In this document: positions 17,080 to 25,403 of the stretch, in pieces
Layout: every line of letters starts with the position of its first letter
How positions within the stretch are numbered: the first letter of the stretch is position 1
Source: AC-38 sp033856025
GTDB lineage: Bacteria > Actinomycetota > Thermoleophilia > Solirubrobacterales > Solirubrobacteraceae
Direction: 5' to 3'
Assembly (NCBI GenBank): GCA_033856025.1
Contig: JAWVFQ010000020.1
Location: 70,999 to 134,998 of the forward strand
Length of the DNA stretch: 64,000 nt
Translations under genes and position numbers: made by a program
The notes under the pieces: model-generated
Told to the model about the DNA's origin: nothing
The model's input: the letters and a program-made list of their open reading frames with translations, nothing else
Databases searched by the model: none

Positions 17080-17470
17080 GGCGGCGGAAGATCAGGGCCA
17101 GGAGCAGGCCGCCGGCGAAGGCGGCGCCGATGAGGACCTCGGGCCGCGGCCCGGCGTCGGCCTCGGGTCCGAAGGGCGGTGGGAACGGGGACTCCTCGAA
17201 TGACGGCGCGCCGTTGGGCGATCCCGGCGGCTCCTCGACGGACGCGGACTTGTCGGCCGGGGCCGGCTCGGCGGCCTGGGCCGGCGGCTCGTCGACCGCG
17301 GGCGGTGGCTCGTCGACCGCGGGCGGCTCCTCGACCGCGGCAGACTTGTCCTCGGCCTCCGGGGCGGCTTCGCCGGCGGGCGCGTCGCTCGGCAGGGGAA
17401 GCGGCAATGCCGAGCGCTCCGTCGTGTCCTGCAGGCGCGGGGCGTCCTCGTCGTCGGGCGGCGTGTTCAT
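17069..17470 (-). CDS. acidic Pro/Ala/Glu-rich protein with C-terminal membrane anchor
   Basis: A 133-residue protein. Residues 1-100 are low-complexity and acidic, with repeats such as AVEEPPAVDEPP and AVDEPPAQAAEP. A single C-terminal membrane helix ends in LIFRRLGR. It is probably tail-anchored with a disordered cytoplasmic domain. It sits between the 44-residue protein and the holin-X gene, overlapping both, so the four genes are co-translated. I do not recognise a family. Confidence 0.75.
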   Translation of the reverse strand: MNTPPDDEDAPRLQDTTERSALPLPLPSDAPAGEAAPEAEDKSAAVEEPPAVDEPPPAVDEPPAQAAEPAPADKSASVEEPPGSPNGAPSFEESPFPPPFGPEADAGPRPEVLIGAAFAGGLLLALIFRRLGR

Positions 17471-17601
17471 TCCGGCGGGTCTTCCCCGTAGACGCGATGC
17501 CAAATCACGGTGGCGACGCGCTGCGTGGCGATGGTCGCCAGGGCTCCCAGGCCGGCCAGGAGGCCCGACCAAACCAGGCGCTTGACGAGGTCGTTTTCCA
17601 T
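17467..17601 (-). CDS. 44-residue DUF4235-like membrane protein
   Basis: A short frame from ATG 17601 to TGA 17467 encodes MENDLVKRLVWSGLLAGLG followed by a second hydrophobic stretch and the ending WHRVYGEDPPE. The C-terminal aromatic-basic segment and GEDPPE ending resemble DUF4235, a family that co-occurs with DUF3618 and holin-X. The ATGA overlap with the next gene supports translation. It is the first gene of the four-gene cluster and lies below usual gene-calling length limits. Confidence 0.7.
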   Translation of the reverse strand: MENDLVKRLVWSGLLAGLGALATIATQRVATVIWHRVYGEDPPE

Positions 17602-17613
17602 CCGCGGGTGAGT

Positions 17614-18243
17614 CTATTCAGCGGGGGGTGGGCTCGCGTCCAGCCCGCCGCACACGGTCTCGACCACGAAGCGCTTGGCCTGCTCGTAATCCTGGGCCTC
17701 GCGCGGGATCAGGTCGAAGATCCACGCCGTGAGCACCTGCTCCATCGCACCGTAGAAGGCCAGCGCGGCGTACTCGGGCGTGACGACGGTCTTGAACGTC
17801 CCCTCCTCCTGGGCCCGGCCGACGATCAGGGCGATGCCGTCGTAGGCCTCGCGGATCTTGTCCAGGTGCGTGCGCCCGAACGAGTTCGCCGCCCGCGTGA
17901 CCTCGACGATGATCACCTGCATCAGCTCGGGGTCGTGGCGGTAGGAGTCCACGATGAAGGAGGCGATCTGGTCCAGGCGCTCACGCGGGTGCAGGTCCTC
18001 GCGGTCGGCCACCTCGCCGATCACCGAGACCAGGACGTCCCAGCGCTCCAGGAACAGCGTGTCGAGGATCTCCTCCTTGGACGAGAAGTAGTGGTAGACG
18101 AGCCCGTAGGCCACGCCCGCCTCGTCGGCGATGTCCGACACGCGGCACTGGTGGAAGCCCTGGCGCGCGAACACCCGCACGGCGGCGTCGAGGATGTGGC
18201 GGCGCTTGTCGGCGGCGGCCTGGGCGCGGGCGGTGCTGGCCAT
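17614..18243 (-). CDS. TetR/AcrR-family transcriptional regulator
   Basis: A 209-residue regulator. The N-terminal helix-turn-helix reads RRHILDAAVRVFARQGFHQC, then VSDIADEAGVAYGLVYHYF and SSKEEIL. The C-terminal all-helical ligand domain resembles fatty-acid regulators such as FadR/KstR2-like proteins in general shape. The start overlaps the nitrilase stop as TGATG, so it is co-expressed with that gene. The palindrome at 19080-19095, upstream of the two-gene operon, is its likely operator. Confidence 0.9.
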   Translation of the reverse strand: MASTARAQAAADKRRHILDAAVRVFARQGFHQCRVSDIADEAGVAYGLVYHYFSSKEEILDTLFLERWDVLVSVIGEVADREDLHPRERLDQIASFIVDSYRHDPELMQVIIVEVTRAANSFGRTHLDKIREAYDGIALIVGRAQEEGTFKTVVTPEYAALAFYGAMEQVLTAWIFDLIPREAQDYEQAKRFVVETVCGGLDASPPPAE

Positions 18244-19067
18244 CAGGCGCGCACCCCCTCGCCGTAGACGTCGTCGCGGCGGTGGTCGAGCAGGGGGAAC
18301 TCGGCGCGCACGGCGTCCTGGCGGTCGAAGTCGAGGTCGGCGACGATCACCTCGGGGACGTCGCCACCCGCCCGCGCCAGGACCGTCCCCCACGGGTCCA
18401 CGATCATCGAGCGCCCGCCGCACACGTTGGCGGGCGGGTGCTCGCCTACCTGGTTGGCCGCCACGACGAAGACCTGGTTCTCGATCGCCCGGGTGCGCAG
18501 GACGGGCTCCCAGTGGTCGCGCGTCGTGGGCGCCGTGAAGGCGGCGGGGACGGCGAACACGCGGGCGCCGCGCCGCCCCAGCTCGCGGAACAGCTCGGGG
18601 AAGCGCACGTCGTAGCAGACGGAGAGGCCCAGGCCCGTGCCGTCGGCCAGCTCGGAGGTGACGATCTCCTCGCCCGGCGTCTCGTGGTCGGACTCGCGGT
18701 AGGCGATGCCCTCGACGTCCACGTCGAACAGGTGCAGCTTGCGGTAGGCGGCGCGGACCTCGCCGCCGGGGCCGACGTGGACGGCGGTGTTGTGGTTGGA
18801 CTCGCCGGCGCGCTCGGTGATCGAGCCGGCGACCAGATCGATGCCCAGCTCGCGGGCGATGTCGCGGGCCCACTCGGTGGCCGGGCCGTCCAGCGGCTCG
18901 GCCGCATCGGCCATCGTGGCCGGCTCGGCCAGCCGGTTCCACTTCTCCGGCAGCACGACGAGGCGGGAGCCCTGGGCGGCGACCTCGCGCACGGCGCGCT
19001 CCGCGCTGTCGCGGTTGCGCTCCCAGTCCTCCGTGGAGTTCAGTTGTATCGCCGCTGCCCGCAGCAT
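18243..19067 (-). CDS. carbon-nitrogen hydrolase (nitrilase superfamily, Nit1/Nit2-like)
   Basis: A 274-residue amidase of the nitrilase superfamily with the complete Glu-Lys-Cys triad: Glu41 in LPEKW, Lys110 in YRKLHLF and Cys151 in SVCYDVRFPE. The combination is closest to Nit1/Nit2 enzymes (deaminated-glutathione or omega-amidase repair enzymes), but the substrate is not proven. It is the first gene of a two-gene operon with TetR. Confidence 0.9.
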   Translation of the reverse strand: MLRAAAIQLNSTEDWERNRDSAERAVREVAAQGSRLVVLPEKWNRLAEPATMADAAEPLDGPATEWARDIARELGIDLVAGSITERAGESNHNTAVHVGPGGEVRAAYRKLHLFDVDVEGIAYRESDHETPGEEIVTSELADGTGLGLSVCYDVRFPELFRELGRRGARVFAVPAAFTAPTTRDHWEPVLRTRAIENQVFVVAANQVGEHPPANVCGGRSMIVDPWGTVLARAGGDVPEVIVADLDFDRQDAVRAEFPLLDHRRDDVYGEGVRA

Positions 19068-19079
19068 TGTCCCTCCCGA

Positions 19080-19095
19080 TTGACCAGTCGGTCAA
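19080..19095. promoter_or_regulatory. TetR-type palindromic operator
   Basis: TTGACC (19080-19085) and GGTCAA (19090-19095) form perfect 6-bp arms around AGTC. The form is typical of TetR-family sites. It lies 12 bp before the nitrilase start and 30 bp before the DUF2804 gene, so it could control both directions. Confidence 0.7.
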
Positions 19096-19125
19096 CGCCT
19101 CTGCGAGAGGATACCGGCCGGACCC

Positions 19126-19977
19126 ATGGAAGCCTCCACCCTCCCCTGGCGCGGCGTCGGCGCGGGCCGACCGCCCGCCGTCGCCGTCCCGCCCGCCCGG
19201 ATGCCGTTGCTGCGGGCCGGGCGCATGCTCAAGCGCTGGCGCTACGTCGGCCTCTACGGGCCCGAGCTGATGCTCTGCGTCGGCGCCGCGCACGTCGGCC
19301 CCACGCTGCAGGTGTGGTGGGCCGTCTGGGATCGCGAGGAGCGCCGGCTGCGCGAGCGCACGCGGATGCTGGCCGGCCGGGGCCGCGTCGACGTCGAGTC
19401 GCCGGGTCGCGTGCGCGTGCGCGACGGGGACGTGGAGATCGACCTGGCGCTGGAGGAGGGCGACGGCGTGGAGACGGTCACGCCGGCGGGGCGCGCCTGG
19501 ATCTGGACGCGCAAGCAGGGCGACGTCCCGGCGCGCGGCACGGTCAGGCTGGACGGGCGCGCCCACGAGGTGCAGGCTCGCGCCTTCGTCGACGAGAGCG
19601 CGGGCTACCACGACCGGATCACCTCCTGGCGCTGGTGCGCGGGCACCGGCGTGGCGGCGGACGGGCGCCCCGTGGCCTGGAACCTGGCCGAGGGCATCCA
19701 CGACTCGCCGCGCCACAGCGAGCGCACGGTGTGGGTGGACGGCGCGCCCGGAGAAGTGGGCCCGGTGCGCTTCGCGCCCGACCTGACCTCGCTCGCGTTT
19801 GCCGAGGGCGGCGAGCTGCGCTGCGCCGCCGAGGCGACGCGCGAGCGCGACGACAACCTGCTGGTCTTCCGCTCGCGCTACTCCCAGCCCTTCGGGACGT
19901 TCTCCGGCACGCTGCCCGGCGGCCTCGAGCTGGCCGAGGGCTACGGCGTCATGGAGCGCCACGACGTGCGCTGGTGA
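19126..19977 (+). CDS. DUF2804 family protein
   Basis: A 283-residue protein resembling DUF2804: the LKRWRYVGLY segment near residue 36, the WAVWDREERRL region, WIWTRKQGDVPARG, and the terminal GYGVMERHDVRW. The family is a calycin-like beta-barrel group of unknown function, sometimes lipid-associated. It is transcribed away from the nitrilase-TetR pair across the TetR operator, so it may be a target of that regulator. Confidence 0.8.
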   Translation: MEASTLPWRGVGAGRPPAVAVPPARMPLLRAGRMLKRWRYVGLYGPELMLCVGAAHVGPTLQVWWAVWDREERRLRERTRMLAGRGRVDVESPGRVRVRDGDVEIDLALEEGDGVETVTPAGRAWIWTRKQGDVPARGTVRLDGRAHEVQARAFVDESAGYHDRITSWRWCAGTGVAADGRPVAWNLAEGIHDSPRHSERTVWVDGAPGEVGPVRFAPDLTSLAFAEGGELRCAAEATRERDDNLLVFRSRYSQPFGTFSGTLPGGLELAEGYGVMERHDVRW

Positions 19978-19983
19978 CGGCGC

Positions 19984-20868
19984 TCAGTTGCGTGTGAGGA
20001 TCGCCATCCAGCGCTCCGTCGACTTGCCGACGTCGCTGGCCTCGAGGTCGAGCACGCGCAGATTGCCGCCCTTCACGCGGTGGCGCAGCCCAGCCAGGCT
20101 TCCGATGAACACCATCCTGCGAATTGGCGCGCGCTGCGTCGTGTCCGAGTAGACGAGCAGCGAGTTGGGCCGGTCGTAGGCGATGAGGATGTCGTAGCCC
20201 GCGCTCGAGTTGCGCTCGATGTCCACGAGGCTCGCCTGGCGGGCGCGCAGCTCGTACAGGCGCTTCTCGATGAACGTGCGGCTCACGCCGATGTGCCAGT
20301 CGGTCTGCGGCACCGCGGCCAGCCCCGGATCGGAGGTCAGGCCGACCACGGTCCCCCGGTCGATGTCGATCGGCGTCAGGTTGGCCGCCCGGAGGCTGGC
20401 CAGGGTGTTCGTGGGGGTCCCGGAAAACGCGTCCCAGGCCAGGAACCCGCTCGGCACGGTCACCGCCACCCACCGTATGCCCGAGGCGTAAACGCGCTCG
20501 AGGTCGATGATCCTCTGGCCGGCCTGGGTGACCAGCGACTTCAGCGAGGCGAGCGACCCATGCGAGTAGAAGAGCCGGCGCGTGCGGTTGTACCAGCGAC
20601 TGGCCGGATCGGAGCTCGACGCGTAGCCGACGACGGCGAAGCGCAGTGGGGACTTCGTCACGACCTCGATGTCGCCCGGCGTCTCCTGGTTGGCCGCGAG
20701 CATGGAGCCGATCTGCGATCGCGCCAGCGACGGATACACGTGGTAGGCGATCCCCCCGGCCGTCGGATCGCGCTCCGGGTCGCCGGCGGCGCCGGCGACC
20801 GGCGCGAAGTAGGCGAGCGTCCCGGCGGCTACCAGCGGCGCGGCCGCGCGCAGTGTCCTGCGGTTCAT
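19984..20868 (-). CDS. secreted protein with four to five internal repeats (BTRD1-like)
   Basis: A 294-residue protein with a signal peptide (residues 1-27). The mature part repeats a unit of about 45-50 residues with a leucine-rich helix, a D-I/L-E/D step and a strand such as RWVAVTV, YDILIAYD or RWMAILT. This resembles the bacterial tandem repeat domain found in polyglycine-hydrolase-like proteins, without the catalytic serine-peptidase domain. No enzyme motif is seen. A 13-bp palindrome lies 31 bp upstream of the ATG. Confidence 0.65.
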   Translation of the reverse strand: MNRRTLRAAAPLVAAGTLAYFAPVAGAAGDPERDPTAGGIAYHVYPSLARSQIGSMLAANQETPGDIEVVTKSPLRFAVVGYASSSDPASRWYNRTRRLFYSHGSLASLKSLVTQAGQRIIDLERVYASGIRWVAVTVPSGFLAWDAFSGTPTNTLASLRAANLTPIDIDRGTVVGLTSDPGLAAVPQTDWHIGVSRTFIEKRLYELRARQASLVDIERNSSAGYDILIAYDRPNSLLVYSDTTQRAPIRRMVFIGSLAGLRHRVKGGNLRVLDLEASDVGKSTERWMAILTRN

Positions 20869-20898
20869 CTTCCCGTCCCCCCGTTCGAATGGAAAGCG

Positions 20899-20911
20899 GA
20901 CCGTAACGGTC
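20899..20911. promoter_or_regulatory. 13-bp palindrome upstream of secreted repeat protein
   Basis: GACCGTAACGGTC has 6-bp arms around one base, 31 bp before the start at 20868. It may be an operator; the cognate regulator is unknown. Confidence 0.35.
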
Positions 20912-20941
20912 GGCCGTCGCGCTGTCGACCCGGCTCGCGCC

Positions 20942-22165
20942 TCAGGCCCGAAACGAGCCGGTCGCCTCGGCGGCGGGGCCGGCGACGGCGCCCGTCTGCT
21001 TGAGCGCCGCGATCTCGGACTCGGAGTAGCCGGCGGCGGCCAGGACGGCGTCGGTGTGCTCGCCCAGCACGGGGCCCGGCGCGTGGACGCCGCCGGGCGT
21101 GCGCGACAGCTTGACCGGGACGCCGAGCTGGCGGACGCCGTCCGTCCCCGGCTGGTCGAGCTCGACGACCATCTCCCGCGCCCGGACGAGGTCGGAGTCC
21201 AGCGCCTCGTCGAGCTCGAGGACCGGCTCCAGGCAGCAGTCGTGGTGCGACGCGAAGTCCGCCCACTGCTCGCGCGTGCGCTCGAGGAAGACGCGCTCGA
21301 CCTCGGCGTGGGCCTCGGACCCCGGCGCCTCGAACTGCTTCTCGATCAGGTCCTCGCGCTCCACGCCGTGACACCAGGCCGCCCAGAACTTGGGCTCCAG
21401 GGCGCCGAGCGTCACCCACCCGTCCGCGCATGCGTACGGCCGGTAGCAGATGAGCCGGCCCGCCAGCTCGAGGTCGCCGCGGCGGGGCACCACGCCCTCG
21501 GCGAAGTAGCGCGCCGCCACCATGGCCAGCCAGGAGAGCGCGCCGTCGGCCATCGAGACGTCGACCAGCTGGCCCTCGCCGGAGCGGTCGCGCTCGCGCA
21601 GCGCGGCCAGGATTCCGAACGCGGCCATCAGCGCGCCGCCCCCGATGTCCGCGATCTGCCCGGCGGACTGGATCGGCGGGCCGTCGCGCTCGCCGGTCAG
21701 GCCCAGCAGGCCGACCAGCCCCAGGTAGTTCATGTCGTGGCCCGAGCGCTGGGTGTAGGGGCCGTCCTGCCCGTAGCCGGTGATCGCGCAGTAGACGATC
21801 CCCGGGTTCTCGGCCCGCAGCGCCTCGTAGCCCACGCCCAGGCGGTCCATCACGCCGGGGCGGAAGGACTCCAGGACCACGTCGTGCTCGCGGGCCAGGC
21901 GCAGCAGCACGTCGCGGCCGTCGGGCTCCTTGAGGTTGACGCGGATCGAGCGCTTGTTGCGGTTCAGGGAGAGGAAGAGGGCGCTCTGGGCGCTCTCCGC
22001 GGCTCCCTCGTACAGCGGCGGCGCCCAGCGGACGTAGTCGCCGGCGCCCGTGTCCTCGACCTTGAGCACCTCGGCGCCGAAGTCGGCCAGCAGCAGCGAG
22101 CAGAACCCCCCGGGCAGCAGCCTCGAGAGGTCGAGTACGCGTATTCCGTCCAGCGGGCGGGTCAA
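20942..22165 (-). CDS. CaiB/BaiF CoA-transferase family, alpha-methylacyl-CoA racemase-like
   Basis: A 407-residue family III protein. It has the GHDMNYLG motif (His143) and IADIGGG (Asp173). The His-to-Asp spacing of 30 equals that of the catalytic pair His126/Asp156 of the M. tuberculosis racemase MCR, so racemisation of 2-methylacyl-CoA is more likely than CoA transfer. It starts at TTG 22165, overlapping the stop of the keto acid cleavage gene (TTGA), so the two form an operon for branched or oxidised acyl-CoA breakdown (inference). Confidence 0.87.
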   Translation of the reverse strand: MTRPLDGIRVLDLSRLLPGGFCSLLLADFGAEVLKVEDTGAGDYVRWAPPLYEGAAESAQSALFLSLNRNKRSIRVNLKEPDGRDVLLRLAREHDVVLESFRPGVMDRLGVGYEALRAENPGIVYCAITGYGQDGPYTQRSGHDMNYLGLVGLLGLTGERDGPPIQSAGQIADIGGGALMAAFGILAALRERDRSGEGQLVDVSMADGALSWLAMVAARYFAEGVVPRRGDLELAGRLICYRPYACADGWVTLGALEPKFWAAWCHGVEREDLIEKQFEAPGSEAHAEVERVFLERTREQWADFASHHDCCLEPVLELDEALDSDLVRAREMVVELDQPGTDGVRQLGVPVKLSRTPGGVHAPGPVLGEHTDAVLAAAGYSESEIAALKQTGAVAGPAAEATGSFRA

Positions 22166-23070
22166 GCCGGGGCCCCGGCGCCGAAGACCTCCGCGCGGGT
22201 GGCGCTCGGGTCCGCGAGGCCGAGCATCTCGCGCGCCTCGGCGACCGACGCCACGCGCCGGCCCACGTCACGCGTCATCCGCGCCGCCCGGGCGATCAGG
22301 TCGCCGTTGGAGCCCGCGGTCTCGCCGTCCGGGAGGTAGAAGTTGTCCTCCAGGCCGACGCGGACGTTCCCGCCCAGGGTCAGCGCGGCGGCCACCAGCT
22401 CCCACTGGCGCCGCGAGATCCCGATGACCCCCCACTCGTGCGCCACGTCGGGCACCTGCTCGGCCATGTGCGCCAGGTTGCGCGCGCTCGGGCGGATCCC
22501 CCCCGTCACGCCCATGACGCAGGAGACCTGCAGCGGCGGCTGCAGGATCCCCATGTCCAGCAGCGGGTCGAGGTTGGCCACGTGGCCGGAGTCGAAGCAC
22601 TCGTGCTCGGGCTTGATGCCCAGCTCGTTCATCGCCTTCGTCAGGGTGATGATCGTCTCGAACGAGTTCTCGAACACCGTGGCGAACACGAAGTCCTTGC
22701 GCCGCCGCGAGTACTTCGCGTAGTTCATCGAGCCCATGTTCAGCGCGCCCACCTCCGGCCGCAGCGCCCGCAGGTACTCGATCCGCTTCTCCAGCGAGAC
22801 GCCGATCGCGCCCGTCGAGTAGTTGACGATCACGTCGTCCACCGCGTCGAGGATCGCCGCCGTGATCGCCCGGAAGTCCTCGATCTCGTAGGACGGCGTC
22901 CCGTCGGGCGTGCGCGCGTGGATGTGGATCATCGACGCGCCCTCGTCCACGGCGCGCCGCGCCTCGGCGGCGTACTCCTCGGGGGTGTACGGGATGGCGG
23001 GGCACTGCTCGCGGTTGGCTATCGCCCCCGAGATCGAGCAGGTGATGACGACCGGGTCGTCCAGGCTCAC
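22162..23070 (-). CDS. beta-keto acid cleavage enzyme (BKACE/KCE family)
   Basis: A 302-residue TIM-barrel protein of the 3-keto-5-aminohexanoate cleavage enzyme family. Zinc-binding His49 and His51 are in MIHIHAR. Further matches are VNYSTGA, LNMGSMN and the late GGNVRVGLEDN segment. Family members condense a beta-keto acid with acetyl-CoA to give acetoacetate plus a new acyl-CoA. No lysine-fermentation genes surround it, so the natural keto acid is unknown. It starts at GTG 23070, 8 bp after a TAGGGT hexamer. Confidence 0.9.
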   Translation of the reverse strand: MSLDDPVVITCSISGAIANREQCPAIPYTPEEYAAEARRAVDEGASMIHIHARTPDGTPSYEIEDFRAITAAILDAVDDVIVNYSTGAIGVSLEKRIEYLRALRPEVGALNMGSMNYAKYSRRRKDFVFATVFENSFETIITLTKAMNELGIKPEHECFDSGHVANLDPLLDMGILQPPLQVSCVMGVTGGIRPSARNLAHMAEQVPDVAHEWGVIGISRRQWELVAAALTLGGNVRVGLEDNFYLPDGETAGSNGDLIARAARMTRDVGRRVASVAEAREMLGLADPSATRAEVFGAGAPA

Positions 23071-23078
23071 GGCCGGCG

Positions 23079-23084
23079 ACCCTA
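23079..23084 (-). promoter_or_regulatory. candidate -10 element TAGGGT (minus)
   Basis: TAGGGT on the minus strand is 8 bp before GTG 23070, with no ribosome binding site, consistent with a leaderless operon start for the keto acid cleavage and racemase genes. Confidence 0.4.
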
Positions 23085-23780
23085 CCGGTGCGCGCCGAAC
23101 CGGTGAAGCGCCAGCTGCCAGCGCACGACGGTGGTGGTGTCCACCCGGCGTCCGTCGTTGTCGGTGACGGTGCTGTTGAACGTGCGCCGCACCTTCATCG
23201 TCTGCGTGAGGAAGCGAACGCTCAGCACGTTGCGCGCGCGCTGCGCGATCTGCGTCAGGGTCGCGGACGTGACGCCGCGCGGCGTGAAGATCGGGCAGTT
23301 GGCGAACGCCAGGACCCGGTTGGGATCGCGCAGGCCGATGGCGAACATGTTGTTCGTCCAGTCCAGGCGCCCGAACACCGCGCCGTGGCGCGTCCCGCAG
23401 CGAACGGCGACGCGCTCGCCGGACGTGGCGGGGCCGCAGGTCGTGCTGGGAGTCGCGGGCTGGGTCCCCGTGGTCGTGTAGTTGCTGCGCAGGCTCACGC
23501 CGGCCAGCCGCAGGCCGCGCTCACCCCCGTACGTCCAGCCGGCGCTGCCGGAGTTCACGGAGTGCGCGAAGGCGAGACCGGCGCCGCGCAGGCGGACGGT
23601 CTCGCGTCCGTGGCCCTGCCGCCAGGTGCAGCCGGCCGGGTCGTACTGGCGGTCCATCCGCCAGGTGGTGACCTGAGAGGCCGACATGACGGCGCGGAAC
23701 TTGGCCGGCGCGGCGGACGCCGCGGTGGGCAGGGCAAGGAAGCTGAGGGCGGCAAAGGCCGCATATCGCAAGAAGTTCAT
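23082..23780 (-). CDS. secreted protein of unknown function
   Basis: A 232-residue protein with a signal peptide of about 23 residues. The mature part is beta-rich with four scattered cysteines that could form disulfides (in AGCTW, STTCG, AVRCG and ANCPI). No family is recognised. The ATG overlaps the stop of the carboxyltransferase gene (ATGA), which looks fortuitous functionally but implies co-translation. Confidence 0.6.
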   Translation of the reverse strand: MNFLRYAAFAALSFLALPTAASAAPAKFRAVMSASQVTTWRMDRQYDPAGCTWRQGHGRETVRLRGAGLAFAHSVNSGSAGWTYGGERGLRLAGVSLRSNYTTTGTQPATPSTTCGPATSGERVAVRCGTRHGAVFGRLDWTNNMFAIGLRDPNRVLAFANCPIFTPRGVTSATLTQIAQRARNVLSVRFLTQTMKVRRTFNSTVTDNDGRRVDTTTVVRWQLALHRFGAHR

Positions 23781-25399
23781 ACGGGCATGATGCCGTGCTT
23801 CTTCCACGGACGCTCCACTCGCTTCGTCGCGGCCATCTCCAGAGCCCGGATTACGGTGGGTCGCGTCTCGCGCGGATCGATGACGTCGTCGATCAGCGCG
23901 TTGCCCGCAGCGACGTACGGATCGATCGTCTTCTGGATCCCCGCGATCATCTCGGCGCGGGTCGCGTCGGGGTCCTCGGCGGCCTCGATCTGCTTGCGGA
24001 AGATGATGTTCACGGCCCCCTCCGGCCCCATCACGGAGATCTCCGCGCTGGGCCAGGCGACGATCAGGTCGGGCTCGTAGGCCTTGCCGCACATCACGTA
24101 GTAGCCGGCGCCGTAGGCCTTGCGGATCACGACCGTGACCTTGGGCACCGTGGCGCGCGAGACGGCGTAGAGCATCTTGGCGCCGTGGCGGATGATCCCC
24201 GCCTTCTCCACCTTCGTCCCGACCATGAAGCCCGGGACGTCCTGGAGGAAGAGCAGCGGGATCCCGTAGGCGTCGCACAGGTTGATGAACCGCGCCGCCT
24301 TGTCGGCGGAGTCGTTCTCGAGGATCCCGCCCAGGTGGCGCGGCTGGTTGGCCACGATCCCCACCGGCCGCCCGCCCATCCGCGCCAGGCAGGTGATCAG
24401 CGTGCGCGCGAAGCGCGGCTTGAGGTCGAACCACTCGCCGTCGTCCACGATGCGGCAGATCACGTCGTACATGTCGTAGGGCTTGCGCGGCGACTCGGGG
24501 AGCACGTCGAGCAGCTCCTCGTCTCGGCGGTCCACGGGATCGGCCGGCTCGCGCAGCGGCGGGGCCTCCTCGCAGTGCGAGGGGAAGTAGGAGAGGTAGT
24601 CCTTGATGGCCTGGATGCACTCCTCGTCGGAGTCGACCTCGAGGTCGCCGACCCCGGAGACGCGCGTGTGCACGCGCGATCCGCCGAGCTCCTCCTGCGT
24701 GACGTCCTCGCCGGTCACGGCCTTGGTCAGGTGGGGGCCGGCCAGCGCCATCGACCCGCGCCCCTTGACCATGGGCACGAAGTCGGCCAGGCCGGGAATG
24801 TAGGCGGTGCCGGCCGCGCACGGTCCCATCAGCGCGGCCACCTGCGGCACCACGCCGCTCATGACCACCTCCTCGCGGAACAGGTGACCGGAGCCGGCGA
24901 AGAGGGAGCCGGCGGCCTCCTGGATGCGCGCGCCGGCCGAGTCCAGCAGCCAGACCAGGGGGATGCGCTTCGTGAGGGCGAGGTCGCGCAGGCGCGCCAT
25001 CTTCATCTCGCCGGTCATCCCCATCGACCCGGCCATCACGGTGAAGTCGTAGGCGGCCACGGCCACCAGGCGCCCGTCCACCCGGCCGTAGCCCGTGACC
25101 ACGCCGTCGGCGGGCGCGTCGCGGCCCTGCATGGCGGGCTGGGAGAAATGCGGGCGCCCGTGGATCCCCAGCTCGGTGAACGTCCCCTCGTCGACGAGCA
25201 GCGCCAGGCGCTCGCGCGCGGTGAGCTTGCCCTGCTCGTGCTGGCGCTCGACCTTCTCCGGCCCTCCCCCCTGCTTCGCGCGCTCGCGGCGCTCGGCCAG
25301 GTCCTCGGCCAGCGAGCGCAGCGAGGGGCGCGCGACCAGCGTGTCGGCGGCGACGCCGGGCTGCGACTCGGTCTGGGGCTGGTCGTCCGTGGTCGCCAT
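23777..25399 (-). CDS. acyl-CoA carboxylase carboxyltransferase (beta) subunit
   Basis: A 540-residue protein with both crotonase-like halves of a biotin-dependent carboxyltransferase. The N half has HGRPHFSQP, IPLVWLLDSAGARIQE and GPCAAGTAYIPG; the C half has GRPVGIVANQP, FLQDVPGFMVG and RKAYGAGYYVMCGK. It transfers CO2 from biotin to acetyl-, propionyl- or a similar acyl-CoA. The biotin carboxylase subunit is not in the window; a free biotinyl carrier is at 42029-42244. The substrate cannot be assigned from sequence. Confidence 0.93.
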   Translation of the reverse strand: MATTDDQPQTESQPGVAADTLVARPSLRSLAEDLAERRERAKQGGGPEKVERQHEQGKLTARERLALLVDEGTFTELGIHGRPHFSQPAMQGRDAPADGVVTGYGRVDGRLVAVAAYDFTVMAGSMGMTGEMKMARLRDLALTKRIPLVWLLDSAGARIQEAAGSLFAGSGHLFREEVVMSGVVPQVAALMGPCAAGTAYIPGLADFVPMVKGRGSMALAGPHLTKAVTGEDVTQEELGGSRVHTRVSGVGDLEVDSDEECIQAIKDYLSYFPSHCEEAPPLREPADPVDRRDEELLDVLPESPRKPYDMYDVICRIVDDGEWFDLKPRFARTLITCLARMGGRPVGIVANQPRHLGGILENDSADKAARFINLCDAYGIPLLFLQDVPGFMVGTKVEKAGIIRHGAKMLYAVSRATVPKVTVVIRKAYGAGYYVMCGKAYEPDLIVAWPSAEISVMGPEGAVNIIFRKQIEAAEDPDATRAEMIAGIQKTIDPYVAAGNALIDDVIDPRETRPTVIRALEMAATKRVERPWKKHGIMPV

Positions 25400-25403
25400 G
25401 GCG

